DNA of 64,000 nt, from the NCBI GenBank assembly GCA_002163975.1, contig CP019636.1, positions 993,001 to 1,057,000 of the forward strand, read 5' to 3'. Source of the stretch: Nostocales cyanobacterium HT-58-2. GTDB taxonomy: Bacteria > Cyanobacteriota > Cyanobacteriia > Cyanobacteriales > Nostocaceae. Below, in pieces: positions 18,363 through 27,088 of this stretch; the stretch's first letter is position 1, and every line of letters starts with the position of its first letter. Under the pieces are notes generated by a model. It was not told the DNA's origin, did no database searches, and was given only the letters and a program-made list of their open reading frames with translations. Made by a program: the position numbers and the translations under genes.

Positions 18363-18692
18363 ATGTCAGCAAAAATCATCAATTGTGAGTTTATTGAGGA
18401 GTTAACCACCGAAAAACAGGAGCTTATCTTTGGTGGCTCAACTACTAGCATTGGAATTAACCCTGCCATAATTGGCAGTCCCAGTAGCATTTTCCCTGGA
18501 ATGATGAGTCTTCTCAGCAACTTCTTTCCTGGCACGCTGGGCGGCTTCAGCAACATGGCTATGGGCATGATGAGCAGTGACGGTAACATGGGCTTTACCA
18601 TGATAAGCAGAAGCGGCAACATGGCTATGGGCATGATGAGCAGTGACGGTAACATGGGCTTTAACATGATGAGCAAGGGCTTGGCTAACTAG
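18363..18692 (+). CDS. Met/Gly-rich peptide with double-glycine leader (possible RiPP precursor)
   Basis: 109 aa from ATG 18363. Residues 1-25 look like a bacteriocin-type leader ending in Gly-Gly (EFIEELTTEKQELIFGG, with the Leu/Glu pattern of such leaders in cyanobacteria). The remainder is Gly, Ser, Met and Asn rich with almost no charge, and contains two nearly identical 22-residue units (NMAMGMMSSDGNMGF...). No Cys in the core, so lanthionine or sactionine formation is unlikely. No maturase, protease or C39 transporter gene is nearby in the window. I infer a secreted, possibly modified peptide; alternatively a low-complexity structural peptide. ATG 18315 would add 16 residues that do not fit a leader. 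Confidence 0.55.
   Translation: MSAKIINCEFIEELTTEKQELIFGGSTTSIGINPAIIGSPSSIFPGMMSLLSNFFPGTLGGFSNMAMGMMSSDGNMGFTMISRSGNMAMGMMSSDGNMGFNMMSKGLAN
18549..18680 (+). repeat. Two 66-bp in-frame tandem repeats
   Basis: AACATGGCTATGGGCATGAT opens both units, at 18552 and 18618, a period of exactly 66 bp (22 codons). The first about 49 bases of the units are identical, so duplication is recent or kept by conversion. Confidence 0.8.
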
Positions 18693-19134
18693 ATCTGCAC
18701 TGGTATTCCCTGTTACGTAACGCGTTTACAAAGCGTAATGAGAGAGCTTATAGTACCCGACTCACCAATCGAAGATTGAGTTGGGAGTTGCTATATATCA
18801 AGAAATATATTAGGAAGCAAATGCCACATTTGTTAGGGTTTTGAGCGATCGCCTTAGGGCAAGAATACAGTGATTGCGATTGCATAGCGCTTTCTACTGT
18901 CTAACTACACAAACTGAGTACACAAACTGCAGTTGCTCTACTCTTTTACAGCAGGGGAGATGTTTCTGGAAAATGCCTCGGTAGTAGCAATGCCACAGAG
19001 TACTCGCCTTTGGGATAGTCCGTATGTTGCCCAACCGCATGAAGTGTGGTTAGGCATCAGGACCAGCAAGCGCGATCGCTAACGCCAATGAAGACACCTA
19101 CAATCACTCACAGACCCCTTGTGCAAACCAAATC
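18693..19134. other. Intergenic region without recognised features
   Basis: 440 bp between the Met-rich peptide gene and a convergent membrane protein gene. It has two HIP1-like GCGATCGC sites and no supported gene, hairpin or promoter. Confidence 0.45.
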
Positions 19135-19641
19135 TCAAGTTTGTTCAGCATAGCCTTGCAAATTTTCTGGCTCAAATTGGCGCAAAATACGAGTAGCTTG
19201 GTTGGTTAATTCTTGATTACCTTTGATTACAATCAGGTACTTGCCTGCATTGAGGCGGTTCCGGTAAGGTAAAGCATCCCCACTTCCTACGGTTAAACCA
19301 ACTCCACCGCCAACAAAATATGCGCCCAAAGCACCAGCCGCCGCTCCCAACAGTCCACCAATAAGGTGATTGCCAAGCCTGCCAAGTGGAAACAGTTCGA
19401 TACCTGTCAAAGCATTGAAAGCATAACCAGCAACAAAACCGAAGGGAATAAGCCAAGATGCTAAACGAGATATTCCTTTGTTTGCTTGCTGATTTGGATC
19501 AATGAAGCCATAGTCATCAGCACTTTTGTACCCCTTGCCTAAAATATCTATTTGCTGAGTAGGTAAGCCCTCTTTTTCTAAAGCAGTGTAAGCTTCTTCC
19601 GCCTTTGACCGATCTGGTAGAACTGCAACAAGATAATTCAT
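19135..19641 (-). CDS. Small cyanobacterial membrane protein of unknown function
   Basis: 168 aa. Soluble N-terminal region (MNYLVAVLPDRSKAEEAYTALEKEGLP, a ferredoxin-like alpha/beta start). Then two or three hydrophobic segments: about 58-78, and a glycine-zipper run LIGGLLGAAAGALGAYFVGGGVGLTVG (about 92-118). The basic C-terminus ends YAEQT. It resembles general-stress membrane proteins with Gly-zipper helices. Function not known. Start ATG 19641. Confidence 0.65.
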   Translation of the reverse strand: MNYLVAVLPDRSKAEEAYTALEKEGLPTQQIDILGKGYKSADDYGFIDPNQQANKGISRLASWLIPFGFVAGYAFNALTGIELFPLGRLGNHLIGGLLGAAAGALGAYFVGGGVGLTVGSGDALPYRNRLNAGKYLIVIKGNQELTNQATRILRQFEPENLQGYAEQT

Positions 19642-19777
19642 AGCTTTATTCCAAGTTGTCTTGTCATTGTTTATTTAAAAAGGTTTATCAGCCCTTTGGG
19701 CAAGGCAGATGGCAGAGGGCAGAAGGAAAGAAAAGTTTTAAAGTAAGCCTTTTTGCCGTTACGGGGTTCCTTCTGGG

Positions 19778-19857
19778 AAAATGAGCCAGGCTTTGTTTGT
19801 TGATTTGTTCATCGTGGTCGTTAGTCGGTAGGGTTATTAAGCCTGGCTCATTTTTTT
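19778..19857. terminator. Long-stem hairpin with U-run (bidirectional terminator or small RNA 3' end)
   Basis: Arm 19778-19793 (AAAATGAGCCAGGCTT) pairs perfectly over 16 bp with AAGCCTGGCTCATTTT ending near 19854, with a loop of about 45 nt. Seven T follow on the + strand and four on the - strand. It lies 170 bp past hypE, so it could end the nifJ-hyp transcript. The longer T-run faces + strand transcription, although no + strand gene precedes it; a short RNA starting in this gap is possible. Confidence 0.55.
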
Positions 19858-19884
19858 GTCCCAAATGCGACGCCCAAAATGGGT

Positions 19885-19955
19885 TTAAGACCCCCACTAA
19901 ATCGAAGATTTAGTGGTCTACAATTACAGAGGGTTAGAATCCCCCTGTAATTGAA
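19885..19955. repeat. Two adjacent dispersed hairpins
   Basis: CCACTAAATC-GAA-GATTTAGTGG-type stem, then ATTACAGAGGG...CCCCCTGTAAT stem. These look like the short palindromes common between genes in Nostocales. They lie between the terminator-like hairpin and the end of hypE. Confidence 0.5.
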
Positions 19956-20024
19956 GCTTCAGCATAGCTGCCTCCTGCCCTCTGCCTTCTTCAATAATTA
20001 CAAATTATGTTGACAAATTCACTT

Positions 20025-21086
20025 TCAACAAATTCGTGGTAACTGTTCTCCGGTTAACATATCAACAATGCGACTAATACCAATTTTGGTTTTCATCTTT
20101 ACCATAGCGGAAGATTGCCCTGTAACGCTGCCGATAACACAGGCATTACTATCATTTTGAGACTGCATAATTAGTAAAACTTTTTCAGCATCTGCTGCTG
20201 AAACAAAAGCTACAAATCGTCCTTCATTAGCTACATACAAAGGATCAAAACCAAGAATTTCACATGCTCCTTGGACATCTTCACGCACAGGAATTTGGTT
20301 TTCATCAATAGTAATTTCCACTGCAGCAGCTTCAGCAATTTCATTTAACGCACTCGCCAAACCTCCTCGTGTCAAATCTCGCAAACAATGAATTTCTATT
20401 CCTGCCTCTAAAAGTTGCAAGACTAAATCTGCAAGGGGTGTGGAATCACTTTCGATTGTCGTCTCAAACTCTAATCCTTCTCGGACTGCCATAATAGCAA
20501 TGCCGTGACGACCAATATCACCATTCAAAAGTAAGACATCTCCCTTTTGGACACTTTGTGGTGCAATTGTTTGCTCGTGTTCAACAATGCCAATCCCAGT
20601 GGTGTTAATAAAAATTCCATCCCCCTTACCTTTATTCACGACTTTAGTATCACCGGTGATTATTTGCACTTGCGCTGCTTGTGCTGCTTGTTGCATCGAT
20701 TGCACCACACGCCACAGGGTTTCCATTGGTAACCCTTCTTCTAAAATAAAACTTACACTTAAATAGAGGGGACGCGCACCAACCATTGCCAAATCATTGA
20801 CAGTGCCATTAATTGCTAAAGAACCAATATCACCACCAGGAAAAAAGAGTGGTTGAACAACATAAGAATCAGTCGTAAAAGCAAATTTTTCGCCAGTGAG
20901 TTTGATAGTAGCTGCATCATGCTGGGTGTTGTTAAAAGTGCCAAAAGCAGACAGAAATATTTGTAAAATCAACTGATGCATCAACTTTCCACCGCCACCA
21001 TGAGCTAGAAGAACGGTAGGATATTTTTGCAAAGGAATCGGACAAGACAAATTCACATTATTAACAGTTGCCATTGCTAAATTCAA
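20025..21086 (-). CDS. hypE: [NiFe] hydrogenase maturation protein HypE
   Basis: 353 aa. PurM/AIR-synthase fold: AHGGGGK near residue 30, [18 protein letters not shown] (ATP/Mg site), [30 protein letters not shown]. The C-terminus ends PRIC; the last residue is the Cys that receives carbamoyl from HypF and is dehydrated to a thiocyanate, the source of the CN ligands of the NiFe site. All key positions intact. Three bases separate it from hypD. HypF and HypB are not in this window and must be elsewhere. ATG 21086 or 21074. Confidence 0.95.
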   Translation of the reverse strand: MNLAMATVNNVNLSCPIPLQKYPTVLLAHGGGGKLMHQLILQIFLSAFGTFNNTQHDAATIKLTGEKFAFTTDSYVVQPLFFPGGDIGSLAINGTVNDLAMVGARPLYLSVSFILEEGLPMETLWRVVQSMQQAAQAAQVQIITGDTKVVNKGKGDGIFINTTGIGIVEHEQTIAPQSVQKGDVLLLNGDIGRHGIAIMAVREGLEFETTIESDSTPLADLVLQLLEAGIEIHCLRDLTRGGLASALNEIAEAAAVEITIDENQIPVREDVQGACEILGFDPLYVANEGRFVAFVSAADAEKVLLIMQSQNDSNACVIGSVTGQSSAMVKMKTKIGISRIVDMLTGEQLPRIC

Positions 21087-21089
21087 AAC

Positions 21090-22190
21090 TCATAACTCTA
21101 TTGCAGTTTGCTGTCGGTAGCGGTAGTATGCGGCACAAGCACCTTCAGATGACACCATCGGCGCACCAAGGGGATGTTCAGGGGTGCAGTTCCTACCAAA
21201 GGCAGAACATTCACAAGGTTTTTTCACTCCTTGCAAAATAAGTCCGCTGATACACTCAGCAGATTCTCGCACTGTGCAATTCACCAGAGAAAAACGCTGT
21301 TCTGCGTCAAATTCGATGTATTTCTCGCGCAAAGTCAATCCACTCTGTGGAATTTCTCCTATCCCTCGCCACTTTCGCGGTACTTTTTCAAACACTTCTT
21401 GTATAAGTTGCTGTGCTACTTCATTTCCACTGCGCCGGACTGAGCGCGTATACTGATTTTCTATTTGCGATCGCCCTTCCTCCAACTGTTTGACACACAA
21501 ATACACACCCTGCAAAATATCTAACGGCTCAAAGCCTGTAACCACAATAGGAATATGATAGTTTCTAGCAATGGGCTCGTATTCGGTGTATCCCATCACA
21601 GTACAAACGTGTCCCGCCGCCAAAAAGCCTTGCACTTGATTATGAGGTGAGGCGAGAATTGCTGTCATAGCAGGCGGAACGAGTACGTGAGAGACTAGGA
21701 GAAAAAAGTTTTTGATGCCTTGCTGATATGCCTGGTACACAGCCATTGCTGTTGCAGGTGCAGTCGTTTCAAACCCCACTGCGAAAAAGACGACTTGTTT
21801 GTTAGGGTGAGCTTGAGCAATTTTAAGAACATCTAATGGAGAATAAATAATTCGGATATCACCGCCGTCTGCTTTGACAGTCAGTAAATCTTTTTGACTA
21901 CCAGGGACTCTCAACATATCCCCAAAAGAGCAAAAAATTACCTCCGGCAGCGAAGCAATAGCAATTGCTTTATCAATGAATTCAACAGGTGTTACACAAA
22001 CCGGACAACCAGGACCGTGTATTAAAGTAATTTCTTTAGGTAACAGTTTATCTATACCAAATTTAACAATAGAATGCGTTTGACCACCACAAATTTCCAT
22101 GATTTTCCAAGGTTTGGTGGTAATAGCAGAAATTGCTTCTGCATACTTCTGTGCTACTTTAGCATCACGATATTCATCAATAAATTTCAT
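21090..22190 (-). CDS. hypD: [NiFe] hydrogenase maturation protein HypD
   Basis: 366 aa. Cys-34 in EICGGQTH and GPGCPVC (Cys-62, Cys-65), the sites that hold Fe(CN)2CO with HypC. C-terminal Cys residues for the [4Fe-4S] cluster are in [12 protein letters not shown] and [13 protein letters not shown]. Length is typical. It is 80 bp downstream of the DHOD-like gene and 3 bp upstream of hypE, so hypD-hypE are surely co-translated. Confidence 0.95.
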   Translation of the reverse strand: MKFIDEYRDAKVAQKYAEAISAITTKPWKIMEICGGQTHSIVKFGIDKLLPKEITLIHGPGCPVCVTPVEFIDKAIAIASLPEVIFCSFGDMLRVPGSQKDLLTVKADGGDIRIIYSPLDVLKIAQAHPNKQVVFFAVGFETTAPATAMAVYQAYQQGIKNFFLLVSHVLVPPAMTAILASPHNQVQGFLAAGHVCTVMGYTEYEPIARNYHIPIVVTGFEPLDILQGVYLCVKQLEEGRSQIENQYTRSVRRSGNEVAQQLIQEVFEKVPRKWRGIGEIPQSGLTLREKYIEFDAEQRFSLVNCTVRESAECISGLILQGVKKPCECSAFGRNCTPEHPLGAPMVSSEGACAAYYRYRQQTAIEL

Positions 22191-22270
22191 GTTTAATATG
22201 AATAAAAGACAGAAGGCAGGAGAAAAAATATTGTTTCTATCTGCCGTTTAAGAGAAAAGTTAGTAATTTG

Positions 22271-23302
22271 TTATCCAAAATAATGAGAGGCTTCATAAAT
22301 TTGCCTCCATTCTAGTTTATAGGTTTGAATTGCCCGCATATACTGGGCGCGTTCAAATTCACTTGGGTTAGGACAATACTGCTGGCTCATACTACCTTGC
22401 ATCAACTGGACAGATTCATACTCGTGTTCCTTCATCCATTGCCGCAGTTGCTGCTCAATGATTTGGATGCGATTAATCCCATGTTGCAATAGTACTGAGC
22501 AGAGCATAGTTATGTTGGCACCAGCCATTAGCATTTTCACAACATCCTCGCCTTTATGAATGCCACTGGTTGCAGCCAAACTGGTATTAATGCGTCCGTA
22601 GAGAATTGCAATCCACCGAAGTGGTAACCGCATTGACTGATCTGTGCTTAATAATACATTTGGCTCCACTTCCAATGTTTTGAGGTTGATATCTGGTTGG
22701 TAAAAACGGTTAAATAGCACTAGAGCATTAGCTCCCGCTTCATCCAACTGCTTTGCCATATTCCCCATATTTGTAAAGTAGGGACTCAGCTTGACAGCAA
22801 CCGGAATTGTCACTACAGCTTTGACTGCTTTGAGAATATCAATATAAGTTTGCTCGATTTGCTGGGCAGTTAAATCTATATCTGTAGGAACGTAGTAAAT
22901 ATTTAATTCTAGGGCATCTGCTCCTGCTTGTTGAATTTGCCTGGCATAGCTAGTCCACCCACCCAGAGATGAACCGTTCAGACTGGCGAAAATTGGAATC
23001 TTCACGCTTCTCTTGATTTTACAGATATGGTCAAGATATTCTTCTGGACCAACCCGAAAGGATTCTGGTTCTGGAAAATAGGTGAGAGCTTCTGGATAAC
23101 TCTCAGTACCATGTGTAAGATGATGGTGTAGTTCATAGCGCTCTAACCGTAACTGTTCTTCAAACAGCGAATGCATCACCACCGCGCCTGCGCCTGCGTC
23201 TTCCATCTGCTTAATGTTATCGATGTTCTCAGAAAGAGGAGATGCAGAAGCAACAAGCGGCGATCGCAGTTTTAATCCCATGTATGTCGTTGTTATATCC
23301 AT
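22271..23302 (-). CDS. Dihydroorotate dehydrogenase-like protein
   Basis: 343 aa TIM-barrel FMN protein: TTYMGLKLRSPLVASASPLSE at the N-terminus, FASLNGSSLGGWTSYARQI, ADALELNIYYVP, PVAVKLSPYF, and ATSGIHKGEDVVKMLMAGAN for phosphate binding. True DHODs end in a conserved FMN-phosphate site followed by a short tail; this one has an extra C-terminal helix region. Such proteins are commonly paired with nifJ in cyanobacteria, and here only 17 bp separate them. It is therefore likely not a pyrimidine enzyme; function unknown, possibly a redox partner. Confidence 0.8.
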   Translation of the reverse strand: MDITTTYMGLKLRSPLVASASPLSENIDNIKQMEDAGAGAVVMHSLFEEQLRLERYELHHHLTHGTESYPEALTYFPEPESFRVGPEEYLDHICKIKRSVKIPIFASLNGSSLGGWTSYARQIQQAGADALELNIYYVPTDIDLTAQQIEQTYIDILKAVKAVVTIPVAVKLSPYFTNMGNMAKQLDEAGANALVLFNRFYQPDINLKTLEVEPNVLLSTDQSMRLPLRWIAILYGRINTSLAATSGIHKGEDVVKMLMAGANITMLCSVLLQHGINRIQIIEQQLRQWMKEHEYESVQLMQGSMSQQYCPNPSEFERAQYMRAIQTYKLEWRQIYEASHYFG

Positions 23303-23319
23303 AACTTAATATCCATAAC

Positions 23320-26300
23320 TCAAAACTCTCTTGCAACCAGATATTGATACATTTGCCACTGATGCTTGACATCTTCTTGCGCTTGTTGCAACAACCGCTT
23401 CGCTTGTTCTGGATGGCTCTTTGTTAGCATCTTAAAGCGATTTTCTAAGTACATATACTGTTCTACTGACAGCTTAGGTGTACGGGAGTCTAGTTGCAAT
23501 GGATTTTCTCCCTGGTTCATCCGGTCAGGATGAAACCTGTACAGTAACCAGCGTCCAGAATCAACCGCAGCTTTTTGATTCTGCATTGCTGTACTCATAT
23601 TGATACCGTGAGCTATGCAATGGCTATAGGCAATAATGAGTGATGGACCAGAGTAGGCTTCTGCTTCCAAGAAAGCTTTGAGAGTGTGTTCATCTCTTGC
23701 ACCCATTGCTACACTAGCAACGTAAACATTACCGTAGCTCATGGCAATTAAACCTAGGTCTTTTTTGGCTGCTGGTTTGCCTGCTGCTGCAAATTTTGCT
23801 ACTGCACCGCGAGGTGTGGCTTTGGACATCTGTCCGCCTGTGTTAGAGTAAACTTCTGTATCTAATACCAAGATGTTGACATCTCGACCGCTTGCCAAAA
23901 CGTGGTCTAATCCCCCAAAACCAATGTCATAAGCCCAACCATCACCACCAATAATCCAGACGCTCTTTTTCACTAGTAAATCGGCAAGGGATTTGAAAGA
24001 TTTGAGCTTTCTTACTTTCTCCGCGTCACCGTGTCCCCGCGTCTTTGAGTCTTCTATAAGTTCATCTATACCTTGTTTGAGGAGGGAAACCCGTTGGCGC
24101 TGTTCATAAATATCAGCTTCATCTTTTTGTTCTGCATTCAAGATACTCTCAACTAAAGATTCCCCAATTTCAGGTGCTAGTTGTGTCAGAAGTTCACAAG
24201 CAAATTCTCTTTGCTTGTCGATTGACACGCGGAAACCCAAACCAAATTCTGCGTTATCTTCAAATAGGGAATTTGACCAAGCAGGACCGCGGCCTTCGCT
24301 ATTCTGAGTCCACGGTGTTGTTGGTAAGTTACCACCATAAATTGAAGAACAACCTGTAGCATTGGCAATCAAGGCGCGATCGCCAAACAACTGACTGACT
24401 AACTTTATGTAAGGAGTTTCGCCACAACCCGCACAAGCACCAGAAAATTCAAACAATGGCTCTTGCATCTGCTGGTGGTTAATATGGGTTAGCTTCAACT
24501 CTCGTCTGTCAGGATTGGGGATACTTAAGAAGAAGTTCCAGTTTTCCCGTTCTTGTTCCTGCAAAGGTGCTTGCGGTTGCATATTAATTGCCTTCAGACG
24601 CGGTTGCGCCTTGTTTTTGGCTGGGCAAACATCGACGCATATACCGCAACCCGTGCAATCTTCTGCTGCTACTTGAATAGTAAACTTTAATCCTTTCCAG
24701 TCATGCTCCCTAGCATCTGTACTCTTAAAGGTTGCAGGTGCATTTTCTAGGTTTTGCGGATCGTAAACCTTACTGCGGATAACACTATGTGGGCAAACCA
24801 TCACGCACTTGCCACACTGAACGCAAACATCAGCATCCCATACCGGGATTTCCTGAGCAATATTGCGCTTTTCGTATTTCGCTGTACCTGTGGGATAAGT
24901 CCCATCTGCGGGTAAAGCACTTACAGGAATCTCATCACCATATCCAGCAATCATCTTGCCCAAAACTTCGTGGACAAACTCAGATGCAGTATCTGGTACT
25001 GGTGGGCGTAATTCAATGTTGCTCTCAACGGAGTTGGGAACTGACACCTCATACAAATACTCTAGCGTTTGGTCAACCGCTCGTAAATTCATTTCAACAA
25101 TTTCATCGCCTTTCTTACTATAAATTTTTCTTATATAAAGTTTGATTTGGGTGATGGCTTCTTCCTTAGACAACACACCCGACAGGGCAAAAAAGCATAC
25201 TTGCATAACTGTATTGATATGCCCACCCATACCACTTTCACGAGCAACTTTATAGGCATTGATGACGTAGAATTTCAGATGCTTGTTCAAGATTTGCTCT
25301 TGCACTACCCGAGGTAAATGCTGCCAAAGTTCTTGTTTTGAGTATGGACTATTGAGTAAGAACGTTCCTCCTGGAACAATATGCTTGAGCATATCAAAAC
25401 GTTCCAACAATCCCCACTGATGACAGGCGATAAAATTGGCTTTCTTAATTAAATAGCTAGAACGGATGGGTTGAGAACCAAATCGTAAATGGGAGATGGT
25501 CACAGAACCCGATTTTTTTGAGTCGTAAACAAAATAACCTTGAGCGTAGTTCTCAGTTTCTCCACCAATAATTTTGATAGAGTTCTTATTTGCTCCTACT
25601 GTCCCATCAGAACCTAAGCCATAAAAAATAGCACGGATAATATGATCTGGTTCTATAGAAAATTCTGGGTCATAGTCAAGGCTAGTGTAGCTTAGGTCAT
25701 CATTGATACCTACTGTAAAATGATTTTTTGGTTCAGCCATCGCGAGATTATCAAAGATAGCTTTAACCATCGCTGGTGTGAATTCCTTGGATGATAGTCC
25801 GTAGCGACCACCAACTGCCCTAGGCACAGGAGAATCCGCAGCTTCATGTATGGCGGTAACAACATCCAAATATAGGGGTTCACCTGCGCTTCCTGGTTCT
25901 TTGGTGCGGTCGAGGACTGCGATCGCTTTGACAGTCTCAGGTAAACTCTCAACAAACTTTATAGCATCAAAGGGACGGTATAAGCGTACTTTGACCACGC
26001 CAACTTTTTCACCACGGGCGTTGAGGTAGTCTACTGTTTCATGCACCACCTCACAACTTGAACCCATCGAAACAATGACTCGTTCCGCATCCATTGCGCC
26101 ATGATAGTCAAACAAGTGATAGTGTCTGTCTGTCTGTTTGGCAAACTTATCCATATAGGACTGTACGATGTTGAGACAAGCAGTGTAGTAGGGATTTACT
26201 GTTTCTCTTGCTTGGAAATAAACATCGGGATTTTGTGCTGTTCCGCGCAGTACTGGATGATCGGGGGAGAGTGCCCTTGCCCGATGTTCCAAAATGAAAT

Positions 26301-26895
26301 TTTCATCAATCAGCGCTTGCAAGTCTTGTAGCGTTAATAATTCAACCTTAGAAATTTCATGGGAAGTGCGGAAGCCATCAAAAAAGTGCAGGAAAGGAAT
26401 TCTCGACTCTAGGGTTGCAGCTTGGGCAATCAAGGCAAAGTCTTGTGCTTCCTGGACAGAAGCACAAGAAAGCAAAGCAAAACCCGTGGTACGAGTTGCC
26501 ATCACATCACTATGGTCGCCGAATATGGAGAGTCCTTGCGCTGCAAGAGAACGGGATGCAACATGAAAAACTGTTGGTGTGAGTTCTCCGGCAATCTTGT
26601 ACATATTCGGTATCATCAACAACAAGCCTTGGGATGCTGTGAATGTAGTGGTGAGTGCCCCTGTTTGCAATGCGCCGTGGATAGTACCAGCTACTCCACC
26701 TTCATCTTGCATTTCAATAATTGTAGGAACAGTACCCCAAAGATTAGGTGTTCCTTCTGCTGCCCAAGTATCTGCCCATTCGCCCATTGGTGTAGAGGGA
26801 GTAATCGGGTAAATGGCAACGACTTCGTTAAGTTGATAAGCTACTTTGGCAACCGCTTCATTGCCATCAATGGTGGCAAAACTTCTTTGTTGCAT
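23320..26895 (-). CDS. nifJ: Pyruvate:ferredoxin (flavodoxin) oxidoreductase
   Basis: 1191 aa from ATG 26895 (MQQRSFATIDGNEA), chosen because AGGTGA sits 6 nt upstream and this is the family N-terminus; the open frame extends 19 codons further without support. Domains in order: pyrimidine-binding (1-400), domain III, EKR region, two [4Fe-4S] clusters (CVQCGKCVMVCP, CTGCGICVDVCP), and the TPP domain with CAGCGETPY and GGDGWAYDIGFGG. It converts pyruvate and CoA to acetyl-CoA, CO2 and reduced ferredoxin. About residues 947-960 (SKTRGHGDAEKVRK) are encoded by a dispersed DNA repeat inserted in frame. A conserved promoter element lies about 140 bp upstream. Confidence 0.95.
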   Translation of the reverse strand: MQQRSFATIDGNEAVAKVAYQLNEVVAIYPITPSTPMGEWADTWAAEGTPNLWGTVPTIIEMQDEGGVAGTIHGALQTGALTTTFTASQGLLLMIPNMYKIAGELTPTVFHVASRSLAAQGLSIFGDHSDVMATRTTGFALLSCASVQEAQDFALIAQAATLESRIPFLHFFDGFRTSHEISKVELLTLQDLQALIDENFILEHRARALSPDHPVLRGTAQNPDVYFQARETVNPYYTACLNIVQSYMDKFAKQTDRHYHLFDYHGAMDAERVIVSMGSSCEVVHETVDYLNARGEKVGVVKVRLYRPFDAIKFVESLPETVKAIAVLDRTKEPGSAGEPLYLDVVTAIHEAADSPVPRAVGGRYGLSSKEFTPAMVKAIFDNLAMAEPKNHFTVGINDDLSYTSLDYDPEFSIEPDHIIRAIFYGLGSDGTVGANKNSIKIIGGETENYAQGYFVYDSKKSGSVTISHLRFGSQPIRSSYLIKKANFIACHQWGLLERFDMLKHIVPGGTFLLNSPYSKQELWQHLPRVVQEQILNKHLKFYVINAYKVARESGMGGHINTVMQVCFFALSGVLSKEEAITQIKLYIRKIYSKKGDEIVEMNLRAVDQTLEYLYEVSVPNSVESNIELRPPVPDTASEFVHEVLGKMIAGYGDEIPVSALPADGTYPTGTAKYEKRNIAQEIPVWDADVCVQCGKCVMVCPHSVIRSKVYDPQNLENAPATFKSTDAREHDWKGLKFTIQVAAEDCTGCGICVDVCPAKNKAQPRLKAINMQPQAPLQEQERENWNFFLSIPNPDRRELKLTHINHQQMQEPLFEFSGACAGCGETPYIKLVSQLFGDRALIANATGCSSIYGGNLPTTPWTQNSEGRGPAWSNSLFEDNAEFGLGFRVSIDKQREFACELLTQLAPEIGESLVESILNAEQKDEADIYEQRQRVSLLKQGIDELIEDSKTRGHGDAEKVRKLKSFKSLADLLVKKSVWIIGGDGWAYDIGFGGLDHVLASGRDVNILVLDTEVYSNTGGQMSKATPRGAVAKFAAAGKPAAKKDLGLIAMSYGNVYVASVAMGARDEHTLKAFLEAEAYSGPSLIIAYSHCIAHGINMSTAMQNQKAAVDSGRWLLYRFHPDRMNQGENPLQLDSRTPKLSVEQYMYLENRFKMLTKSHPEQAKRLLQQAQEDVKHQWQMYQYLVAREF
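24015..24053. repeat. Dispersed GACGCGG repeat inside nifJ
   Basis: Reads CAAAGACGCGGGGACACGGT-GACGCGGAG on the coding strand, the same family as the intergenic unit at 9334-9400. It encodes about 13 in-frame residues in a linker between the ferredoxin-like and TPP domains of PFOR and causes no frameshift. Confidence 0.65.
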
Positions 26896-27022
26896 GATTG
26901 TCACCTGTGAATAATCACCAAGTACATACATGGCTGGACAAATCTTTGGCAATCAGGGCTTGAGAAATTATGAATGGTTCTCAATTCCTAATTCCAAATG
27001 GTTGTGCGATCACTTTACCTTG

Positions 27023-27055
27023 AAGTTAAACGATAATTTTGAAGAAGTTGTGAGG
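27023..27055 (-). promoter_or_regulatory. Fermentation-island promoter element, nifJ copy
   Basis: In gene orientation: CCTCACAACTTCTTCAA (27055-27039), 10-bp spacer, -10 box TAACTT (27028-27023). One mismatch to the consensus CCTCACAAnTTCCTCAA. The predicted start site near 27016 gives a 5' leader of about 120 nt for nifJ-DHOD-hypD-hypE. Confidence 0.7.
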
Positions 27056-27088
27056 ACAAAGTCATGCTAATTGAAACTATACTGTTCT

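Noticed and set aside
18549..18680. Tandem 66-bp units as a CRISPR-like array
   Set aside because: Only two copies, in frame, with no spacers; they encode protein repeats.
26422..26910. 162-codon frame opposite nifJ
   Set aside because: Shadow of a strongly conserved PFOR coding region; no independent support.
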